Positions 1-5,575 of a stretch of 5,576 nucleotides of DNA are shown one piece after another. The notes beneath the pieces were generated by a model, which searched no databases, was not told the DNA's origin, and worked only from the letters and a program-made list of their open reading frames with translations. Each line of letters begins with the position of its first letter. Within the stretch, counting starts at the first letter, position 1. A program made the translations under genes and the position numbers. The stretch covers positions 1 through 5,576 of the forward strand of contig CAYFXA010000026.1 of assembly GCA_964347135.1 (NCBI GenBank). The letters are read 5' to 3'. Source of the stretch: CAYFXA01 sp964347135 (GTDB taxonomy: Bacteria; Patescibacteriota; Microgenomatia; PFEM01; JAHIFH01).

Positions 1-1302
1 CAAAAAATCTTAATGATTGGCGGAGGTTTGGACGGAGGTTTGGGAGAAATCTTAAAGCACCAACCAGAAAAAGTGGATTACGTTGAGCTTGACCCTGTTT
101 TAGTGGAAACCGTTAGAGAATTTCTTGACCCAGAATTGGTCCAAGTGCTTGAAGACAAAAGAATTAACTTAATTCTTGAGGACCCCAGACGATTTTTAAA
201 AAGAACCAAAGAAGAATATGACCTAGTCATTATCAACCTGCCAACGCCTTCAACCGCCTTGATTAACCGCCTTTATACCCAAGAAGCGATGAAAGAAATA
301 AAGCAAATTTTAAATACCAATGGCATCCTTGCCCTTAATCTCAACATCCCCACTGACTATCTTTCTCAAGAAACAAAAAACTTATCGACCTCAATATATC
401 AAACTATAAAACAAGAGTACAAAAACATCATCCTTTTACCTGAATACAGTCTCTTGATTTTGGCCAGTAACGAACAAGTTTTAACACCAGACTATCAAGT
501 CTTAACCCAGAGATTAACTAATCGCCAAATCGAGACTGATTTTATCTCTCCCGCCTACCTGGAAAACCGCTTAACCGATAGTCGGATGGAAATGTTTAAT
601 CAAGCAATGAAAGAAAATAACAGAGTTAACCTTGACTTTTTCCCCATTGCCTATTTCTACCAAACCGCTTTTTGGCAAGGTTATTTCAGTCCCCGACTGG
701 CAAATTTCTTTCTCCAACTGCCCTTAATTGGACTGCCTGTTTTAATCCTTGTTTTTGCTTTGCTTTTCTTTTTTTTATTCAAACACCGGGCCGCTTTACC
801 CGCTTCTACTTTAGCTATTACCGGAGCCACTATCATGATCTGGGAAATCATCCTTATCTTTGCTTTCCAAGTAAAACTGGGCTTTATCTATCACCAAATC
901 AGTCTTCTCCTCGCTCTTATTCTTTTAGGAATGGCCTTGGGTAATTACTTAGCCAGTCAATACCTTAGCTTCAAAAAACACCTTAAAATCATCCTCCTGC
1001 TCATTATTCTCTTTACCCTTATCCTCCCTTTAATCCTGGAAAAAGCCAGTAGTCAAGCAATCTTCTTCCTCTTAACACTGACTGCCGGAATTTTAATGGG
1101 CACCATCTTTCCCTTAATCATGGAAGGCTATCTTAAAAAACAAAGCCAAATAGGAAGCCTTTATGCAGCTGATTTAATAGGTTCATTTACAGGAGCAATT
1201 CTTACCAGCCTCTTTCTCATTCCCGTTTTTGGACTTCAGACAACTTCTTATCTTTTAGTTATTCCCTTCCTTTTTATTCTTCCTCAAAAACTTGGGCGGT
1301 AA
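1..1302 (+). CDS. Spermidine-synthase-like polytopic membrane protein, 5'-truncated by the window
   Basis: The frame is open from nt 1 (Q-K-I-L before the Met at nt 13), and the start falls inside the first beta strand of a Rossmann fold, so the gene begins upstream and the Met at nt 13 is internal. Counting from that Met, residues 1-180 resemble the spermidine/spermine synthase SAM fold: a glycine-rich loop GGGLDGGLGEILKH (3-16), the acidic strand end VELDP (24-28), EDPRRFL (56-62) and the motif IINLPTPSTALINRLYT (73-89). True aminopropyltransferases carry a catalytic Asp in that motif; here it is Asn75, so polyamine synthesis is doubtful. Residues about 229-424 form some seven hydrophobic helices, with family-like motifs around E278 and GSLYAADLIGSFTGAIL (381-397). 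Such fused proteins are annotated as spermidine synthase but their substrate is unknown. The 3' end overlaps the opposing Memo-AMMECR1 gene by 29 bp. Family assignment is confident; function is not. Confidence 0.85.
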   Translation, partial: QKILMIGGGLDGGLGEILKHQPEKVDYVELDPVLVETVREFLDPELVQVLEDKRINLILEDPRRFLKRTKEEYDLVIINLPTPSTALINRLYTQEAMKEIKQILNTNGILALNLNIPTDYLSQETKNLSTSIYQTIKQEYKNIILLPEYSLLILASNEQVLTPDYQVLTQRLTNRQIETDFISPAYLENRLTDSRMEMFNQAMKENNRVNLDFFPIAYFYQTAFWQGYFSPRLANFFLQLPLIGLPVLILVFALLFFFLFKHRAALPASTLAITGATIMIWEIILIFAFQVKLGFIYHQISLLLALILLGMALGNYLASQYLSFKKHLKIILLLIILFTLILPLILEKASSQAIFFLLTLTAGILMGTIFPLIMEGYLKKQSQIGSLYAADLIGSFTGAILTSLFLIPVFGLQTTSYLLVIPFLFILPQKLGR

Positions 1303-2788
1303 AAACATAGAGCTCAATATCGCTTTTCTTCCAGCAATCCCAGGGTAAACCCGCTTTTTGAGAACAAAGCTCACCCATAAATTTATCCAAATCCCAATTA
1401 TTTTCAGTTGCCACTTGAGGCAGAAAAACGCCTCCACGCAAGCCTTTTTTAATCACCACCCCGTCTTTTCCCAACTCAATTTCCTGCCAATCACTAACTC
1501 TTCTCTGGGGAGATAAAACCGAGATTTCAATTTTAATCTCATCAAGTTCATCAAAAACAACGGGCTGAAAACGAGCGTCATTCACCGCCGCGTCAATTGT
1601 TTTTTGGCGGACCACCTGCCAAAGAGGAATATCGGGTTCAAATTGGCCAATGCAACCCCTTAACTGACCATTTTTTCTTAAAGTAACAAAAGCTCCCAAG
1701 GGTCGGTTAAGAAAAGGATGGACGATTTCAAACTCAGGGATTTTCCGGTCAATGATGTAATCCTCAAGAGTATGGCGAGCAATAGTCAAAAGTTCTTTTT
1801 GCTCTTCATGATTTAATTCATCACCAATTCTTTCTTGGTAAAAACCAATGGCACCGTAACCAACGATTCTTTCTTTTTCGCCAGTAACATCACCAGAATT
1901 AGCATATTTAAGCAAGCGAATGTCATCAATTTCTAATCGTTTAGCAAGCTCCAGGCCAACCTTAATCGGCCCTTCACCACAAGCACAAGTTACCAAATCA
2001 GGTATATTGGCGTTCATTGACTCAGCAATGGCCTTATCAAACTCTTGGATATCACCAGTCAAAATGGCGTTAATCGTTCTAACATCAACCCTGTTCGCCT
2101 CCTCATAAACAGGATAATGAGAAAGGTCACTGGAAATTATTAAAACCGTTTGAGAATCAAGTTCCCCGGCTAAAATCTCAACTAAAGCATTAATTGTTTC
2201 CTCATCTTTATCCCCCATTAAAATCGGCACGATTTTAAAATTCGCTAGCACTTTTTGGAGAAAAGGAATTTCCACTTCCAAAGAGTGCTCTTTTTGATGA
2301 TATTTCTCATCAGCAAAAAAAAGCTTGTTGGCGTTAATGATTTTTAAAGCCAAATTCGCTTCAATTTCTACTTGGCCCAAGGGTGTTTGCCAAAAGCCTT
2401 TTTCGTAAACGGCCACTCCCTCAAAAGGAGTCTGATGGGAAGCGCCTAAAATAATTACTTTTTTAATCCCAGAATTAGTTAATTGTTTAACACCATAAGC
2501 CGCCACCTGTCCCGAATACTGATGGCCTGCATGAGGAAGAATAAGAATCGTGGGCCGCTTTTCTGCTTCAGGCACATTACTTAAAAAACCATTAATTTGA
2601 CTCGAAAGAGCCTGTTCATCAGCCAAATAAAAAGTACCGGCAACTGCGGGTTGACGAACCGGCAATTCCTCCTTAACCACCACCTCACCTTTTTGCTGTT
2701 TTTTAATGAATAAAGCAGGCAAAAGCAGAACAAGAAAAATAACAACAGTGATGCCTATTAAGGCAAGAACTTGCTTTTTCATTGCCAT
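1274..2788 (-). CDS. amrB-amrA: AmmeMemoRadiSam proteins B and A fused (Memo-AMMECR1), N-terminally membrane-anchored
   Basis: The 504-residue protein has three parts. Residues 7-28 are one hydrophobic helix flanked by lysines, with no signal-peptidase site visible, so it is probably an anchor. Residues about 47-317 are a Memo domain (class III dioxygenase-like fold): PHAGHQYSG (85-93, His86), LGASH (114-118, His118), KEHSLEVEIPFLQ (166-178), ISSDLSHY (218-225) and ACGEGPI (269-275, Cys270). His86, His118 and Cys270 match the metal-site residues of human MEMO1. Residues about 325-500 are AMMECR1, with the hallmark LRGCIG (376-381), NDARFQP (403-409) and LPQVATE (456-462). In many genomes A and B are separate neighbours of the radical SAM gene; here they are one chain. 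The biochemical reaction is not known to me. The gene follows amrS with overlapping stop/start. ATG 2788 gives a 10-nt overlap; the second ATG at 2782 gives a classic ATGA overlap and is equally plausible (502 aa). Confidence 0.93.
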   Translation of the reverse strand: MAMKKQVLALIGITVVIFLVLLLPALFIKKQQKGEVVVKEELPVRQPAVAGTFYLADEQALSSQINGFLSNVPEAEKRPTILILPHAGHQYSGQVAAYGVKQLTNSGIKKVIILGASHQTPFEGVAVYEKGFWQTPLGQVEIEANLALKIINANKLFFADEKYHQKEHSLEVEIPFLQKVLANFKIVPILMGDKDEETINALVEILAGELDSQTVLIISSDLSHYPVYEEANRVDVRTINAILTGDIQEFDKAIAESMNANIPDLVTCACGEGPIKVGLELAKRLEIDDIRLLKYANSGDVTGEKERIVGYGAIGFYQERIGDELNHEEQKELLTIARHTLEDYIIDRKIPEFEIVHPFLNRPLGAFVTLRKNGQLRGCIGQFEPDIPLWQVVRQKTIDAAVNDARFQPVVFDELDEIKIEISVLSPQRRVSDWQEIELGKDGVVIKKGLRGGVFLPQVATENNWDLDKFMGELCSQKAGLPWDCWKKSDIELYVFTAQVFEEE

Positions 2789-2793
2789 ACCCC
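2779..2793 (-). promoter_or_regulatory. Translational coupling junction, amrS stop / amrB-amrA start
   Basis: The amrS stop TGA (2781-2779) overlaps an in-frame ATG (2782-2780) of the downstream gene, forming ATGA; a second ATG lies 6 nt upstream at 2788. A GGGG run (minus strand, 2793-2790) sits 7 nt before the inner ATG but only 1 nt before the outer one. The only weak ribosome-binding signal here therefore favours the inner ATG. The overlap implies that a ribosome terminating on amrS restarts on the Memo-AMMECR1 frame. Confidence 0.55.
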
Positions 2794-3900
2794 AGGAATC
2801 GTGACTGGGCAGAGGTCAGATTTTCCCTGTTGAAGTTGATTCTCCAAAATAAAATAGCCTTTCCTCACAATCAATGGCTCATTATTCTCTGGACAATAAG
2901 TCGTTGCTCCCTCAATATCAACAATATTGCCAGTATAAACATAATTCAAACCCGCTTCCAGAGCCACTTTCCTTGCCTGCTTAATCGTTTCTTCAGGCGT
3001 TGGCGGCAGATTCTCCATTTGGTACAAGGGAGTAAAGCGAGAAAAGTGAAGGGGGACGTCCTCACCTAAGTTTTCTTTAATCCAGATTGCCATTTCCTTA
3101 ATCTCCTCCATATCGTCGTTGTAACCAGGCACAACTAAATAAACGATTTCCAGCCAAGTGCCTTCCTTTTTAATAATCTTCAATGCCTCCAAAACTGGTT
3201 CCAAATGGCCACCAACAATCTCTTGATAAAACTGGTCATTAAAACTTTTGAGGTCAATTTTAACGGCATCAAGATAAGGCAAAAGTTCTTTTAAAGGCTC
3301 AGGATTAATATAGCCAGCAGAAACAATCGTTGTTTTTATTCCTCTTTTTTGGGCCTCTTTACCTATATCGCGGACGTATTCATAATTAACTATTGGTTCA
3401 GAATAAGTAATGGCAATTGAGGGGCTACCAGATTCAATCGCCTTCTCAACAACTTCTTGAGGCGTCAGGCTAACCGAATCAAGCTCTTCTGGAGTTCTTT
3501 GGGAAATATCCCAATTTTGACAGTATTTACAGCGAAGATTACAACCAGCAGAAGCTAATGAGTAAACCTTTGTGCCTGGAAGAAAATGATTAAAAGGCTT
3601 TTTTTCAATCGGGTCAACCTGAATCGTGGCGGGCTGACCATAGATTAAAGAATAAAGCTTGCCACCAATATTTTCTCTCACTCGACAAATGCCTCTTTCT
3701 CCCTCAGATAAAATACAACGATTGGGGCAAAGCTGGCAGCCAACCACTCCCTCTCCTAATTGTTCATAAAAACTTGCTTCCTTAAAATCGCCTGAAGTCG
3801 GCAAAACTATTCCTCGCCTAGCAATGTTTTTTCCCAAGGCTACCAAAGAAAGCGTAACAATAATAACCAAGACTAAAGCAGCTAATTGTTTCCTGTCCAT
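2779..3900 (-). CDS. amrS: AmmeMemoRadiSam system radical SAM enzyme, membrane-anchored
   Basis: The 373-residue protein starts with a hydrophobic helix (residues 6-23) followed by K24, R28 and R29; the RR lies after the helix, so it is not a Tat signal. An upstream cysteine motif CQLCPNRC (55-62) plus Cys72 in GERGICRVREN is typical of this family. The radical SAM signature is CNLRCKYC (120-127), binding a [4Fe-4S] cluster and SAM. Further family-like elements are TYSEP (165-169), KIDLKSF (214-220), VPGYNDD (257-263) and HFSRFTP (285-291). The C-terminal region matches the family pattern TYCPxCG...LIxRxGY...CxxCG..I.GVW, except that the second Cys of each knuckle is missing (Cys336-Pro-Glu-Asn and Cys364-Pro-Val-Thr). 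It is the first gene of a minus-strand operon with the Memo-AMMECR1 fusion and is divergent from the polyferredoxin gene. ATG 3900 is the only sensible start; no Shine-Dalgarno precedes it. The substrate is unknown. Family assignment is firm. Confidence 0.94.
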   Translation of the reverse strand: MDRKQLAALVLVIIVTLSLVALGKNIARRGIVLPTSGDFKEASFYEQLGEGVVGCQLCPNRCILSEGERGICRVRENIGGKLYSLIYGQPATIQVDPIEKKPFNHFLPGTKVYSLASAGCNLRCKYCQNWDISQRTPEELDSVSLTPQEVVEKAIESGSPSIAITYSEPIVNYEYVRDIGKEAQKRGIKTTIVSAGYINPEPLKELLPYLDAVKIDLKSFNDQFYQEIVGGHLEPVLEALKIIKKEGTWLEIVYLVVPGYNDDMEEIKEMAIWIKENLGEDVPLHFSRFTPLYQMENLPPTPEETIKQARKVALEAGLNYVYTGNIVDIEGATTYCPENNEPLIVRKGYFILENQLQQGKSDLCPVTIPGVWQ

Positions 3901-3915
3901 TGAGAGTGTTAAAAT
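3886..3915 (+). promoter_or_regulatory. Putative leaderless promoter of the polyferredoxin gene
   Basis: A -10-like TAAAAT (3910-3915, five of six matches to TATAAT) lies 18 bp downstream of a weak -35-like TTGTTT (3886-3891, three of six). Transcription starting 7 nt after the -10 would begin at the A of ATG 3922, giving a leaderless mRNA. No purine-rich Shine-Dalgarno sequence stands at the right distance before this ATG. The -35 lies inside the first codons of the divergent amrS gene. This is a prediction from sequence only. Confidence 0.4.
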
Positions 3916-3940
3916 TAAGTGATGAACTTCTTCCAGAAAA
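3912..3940 (-). promoter_or_regulatory. Weak candidate promoter of amrS, overlapping the divergent promoter
   Basis: Reading the minus strand, TAATTT (3917-3912) keeps the important T1, A2 and T6 of a -10 box, with a poor -35-like TTTTCT (3940-3935) 17 bp upstream inside the first codons of the polyferredoxin gene. An alternative -10 is TTTAAC (3913-3908). Either would give a leader of only a few bases before ATG 3900. A promoter must lie close by because only about 20 bp separates the two genes, but the exact box is uncertain. Confidence 0.22.
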
Positions 3941-4905
3941 ATGCCACTTTCATCATCGCCACAATCCTCTTCACCATTTTACTCTTAATTCCCGCTTTTA
4001 TTGTACCATCTTGTCCCAAGGGTTTAACCAATGATTCTTTTCCTGGTCGTTGTGGCTTGTATGTTGACCAAAGTCAAGACCAGATTTGTGACCTTTCCCA
4101 AACCACCACCATTACCCCGGTTAAAAAGTTCAACTTTTCTTTTGTTTGGCAAACAACTATTTTTTTAATTCTTTTGCTAGCCGCAATTATCTTAGCCTTC
4201 CAATTCAAATCAATCTATCGCTATTCCCTTCTTGCTATTAGCCTTGCTTTTGCCGTTATCACCTTTAAAAACCTTTGCCCGATTGCTTTTTTGCAGTTTT
4301 TGTTAATTTTAAAAGACCAAGCGACCCTAAACATCTTCCCTTTTCTTATCTTTCTTTCGGTGATTATCTCTTCCCTTGTTTTGGGAAAGGTTTTTTGTGG
4401 CTGGATTTGTCCTATTGGCGCGGCTCAAGAACTCGTTTATCGATTACCTCGCTGGTTAAGATTAAAAGTGCCAAATTTAACCAAAAAAGTGCCGCCAAGA
4501 TTAAAATACTCACCTTTTTTGATTTTGGCAATAATCGGCTTTTGGGTTATTCGTTCAGGCCAAGTTAAATTTTGCGAACTTGATCCGTTTGCCTTTCTTT
4601 TTGGGAATTCAACTAGTTTAATCCTCCTCGGTGCTTTAATCATTCTCCTGGTTATTGGTTTCTTCATTTTCCGTCCCTTTTGTTTTTTTCTTTGTCCCTT
4701 AAATGTTATTCTTATGGCTCTTTCAGAAATCTCAATCTTTAGAATCAAAAAAAAGAAAAAGCTTTGCAATAAGTGTTTAATCTGTTACCAAAAGTGTCCA
4801 GCAGGAGCAATTAACAAAAAACTAAGGATCGACCAAAAAACCTGTATTCGTTGTCAAGACTGCCTCTCTTCTTGTCCTCAAAAAGCCCTTTCTTATAAAA
4901 GCTGA
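3922..4905 (+). CDS. NapH/CcoG-type membrane polyferredoxin (two [4Fe-4S] ferredoxin motifs)
   Basis: ATG 3922 (327 aa) is chosen over the adjoining GTG 3919 because a -10-like box sits 6 bp before it. Residue numbers count from this ATG. One helix (about 9-28) precedes a loop with Cys31, Cys44 and Cys56 and an acidic stretch DQSQDQICD (49-57) resembling a short calcium-binding DxDxDxxxD loop. About five more helices follow (near 77-96, 101-118, 138-157, 198-211 and 231-268), carrying two CX3CP motifs, FCGWICP (158-164) and FCFFLCP (253-259), diagnostic of the NapH/NosR/CcoG membrane iron-sulfur family. After a lysine-rich stretch (275-280, so probably cytoplasmic) come two complete CxxCxxCxxxCP motifs at 282-293 and 308-319, each able to ligate one [4Fe-4S]. 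The likely role is membrane electron transfer, from quinol or an unknown donor to a low-potential acceptor. The divergent radical SAM enzyme is a possible client (inference). The 3' end overlaps the opposing gene by 13 bp. Confidence 0.9.
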   Translation: MNFFQKNATFIIATILFTILLLIPAFIVPSCPKGLTNDSFPGRCGLYVDQSQDQICDLSQTTTITPVKKFNFSFVWQTTIFLILLLAAIILAFQFKSIYRYSLLAISLAFAVITFKNLCPIAFLQFLLILKDQATLNIFPFLIFLSVIISSLVLGKVFCGWICPIGAAQELVYRLPRWLRLKVPNLTKKVPPRLKYSPFLILAIIGFWVIRSGQVKFCELDPFAFLFGNSTSLILLGALIILLVIGFFIFRPFCFFLCPLNVILMALSEISIFRIKKKKKLCNKCLICYQKCPAGAINKKLRIDQKTCIRCQDCLSSCPQKALSYKS

Positions 4906-5498
4906 AGTAGATTTCGGAGGCTAAAAAAGAAAAAATAAAACCCAGCAATAAAACCACTGGCAATGGCTATTCTTCTAAAAGTTTTGCTACTCGTCAGGCT
5001 GTAAAGAAAGCCTATGGGCACAATATAAACGCTTGTTCCCAAGAAAAACATCAGAAAATAAATCACGCCATTGCCTATGCTTTTCAAATTGAAAATATAG
5101 CCCAAGGAGGCTAAAAAAGGTGGGCAAACATTAATGCCAGTTAAAAATCCTAGAAGAAAAGGAATTTTAATCCGATTGAAACGAGTAGCGCAAACCTTAC
5201 TCCCCCACACCCAAAAGCCCAAGGCATAAGCCATCATCAAAACCGCTAAAACAATTGTTCCCAAACTAATGATTAAATGAATGGTTGGACTATTAATGGC
5301 TAACCCTAACCAGCCAATTAAGGCTCCAAAAAAGATGTAACCAAGCAGTCTCCCTAAAGAGAACTCCAAAACCACCCAAAAAGCTGATTTCAAGCGTCGG
5401 CGCTGGGATAAAAGCAGAGGAACAAAAACCGGCAAACAAATGCCGATGCAATAAACTCCCACCGAAAGACCAGTTAAAAAACCTTGGAAAAAAAACAT
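4893..5498 (-). CDS. Small DsbD/CcdA-like (TauE/SafE, UreH-type) membrane protein
   Basis: The 201-residue, almost wholly hydrophobic protein has about six helices. It shows an internal two-fold repeat: GFLTGLSVGVYCIGICLPVF (6-25) and GFLTGINVCPPFLASLG (117-133), each starting with GFLTG and leading to a Cys-Pro-rich helix. The placement of Cys21 (with Cys17) and Cys125 in matching helices resembles the redox cysteine pair of CcdA/DsbD transmembrane thiol transporters; proteins of this group are often annotated as sulfite exporter TauE/SafE or cytochrome c biogenesis proteins. It probably moves thiol electrons across the membrane, but sulfite or metal transport cannot be excluded. No thioredoxin domain is attached. 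Its ATG lies only 3 nt after the 3' end of tRNA-Thr on the same strand, so there is no room for a ribosome-binding site outside the tRNA. The next possible start (GTG at residue 13) would cut into the first helix. The stop overlaps the convergent polyferredoxin gene. Confidence 0.82.
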   Translation of the reverse strand: MFFFQGFLTGLSVGVYCIGICLPVFVPLLLSQRRRLKSAFWVVLEFSLGRLLGYIFFGALIGWLGLAINSPTIHLIISLGTIVLAVLMMAYALGFWVWGSKVCATRFNRIKIPFLLGFLTGINVCPPFLASLGYIFNLKSIGNGVIYFLMFFLGTSVYIVPIGFLYSLTSSKTFRRIAIASGFIAGFYFFFFSLRNLLQLL

Positions 5499-5501
5499 GG
5501 G

Positions 5502-5575
5502 AGCTGGCGACCGGAGTCGAACCGGTGACCTTCATCTTACCAAGATGACGCTCTAACCAGCTGAGCTACGCCAGC
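5502..5575 (-). tRNA. trnT: tRNA-Thr, anticodon GGU
   Basis: The 74-nt minus-strand sequence folds as a complete cloverleaf. The acceptor GCTGGCG (5575-5569) pairs perfectly with CGCCAGC (5509-5503). The D arm is GCTC/GAGC with a 9-nt loop containing GG. The anticodon stem TCATC/GATGA has loop TTGGTAA (5543-5537) giving anticodon GGT. The variable region is AGGTC, and the T arm ACCGG/CCGGT has loop TTCGACT. G1-C72, C2-G71, G35 and U36 are the known threonine identity elements. The discriminator is U73 (A73 in E. coli tRNA-Thr), and the following bases are CCCA rather than CCA, so the tail must be added enzymatically. The D arm and T loop look bacterial. Its promoter lies outside the window. 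Confidence 0.95.

Noticed and set aside
672..944. 90-codon plus-strand open frame inside the spermidine-synthase-like gene
   Set aside because: Its peptide shows no domain or coherent membrane pattern and it lies fully within a well-supported gene in another frame.
1920..2108. Plus-strand 62-codon frame antisense to the Memo domain
   Set aside because: No plausible product or start signal; it lies opposite strongly conserved Memo motifs.
2782..3069. Plus-strand 95-codon frame antisense to the end of amrS
   Set aside because: It mirrors conserved radical SAM coding sequence and has no domain of its own.
4747..4760. Run of eight A then G and five A as a programmed frameshift site
   Set aside because: The frame reads straight through to a lysine-rich linker and two intact ferredoxin motifs, so no shift is needed.
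4275..4769. Open frames on both strands within the polyferredoxin gene (97 and 110 codons)
   Set aside because: They are out of frame with conserved CX3CP and ferredoxin motifs, and their peptides show no recognisable features.
4910..4940. A-rich tract after the polyferredoxin stop as a possible intrinsic terminator
   Set aside because: There is no stable GC-rich stem, the plus strand shows A rather than T residues, and the bases code for the C-terminus of the convergent gene.
5293..5535. Minus-strand 80-codon frame running from the tRNA into the DsbD-like gene
   Set aside because: It begins inside the tRNA-Thr gene and reads the membrane protein gene in another frame.
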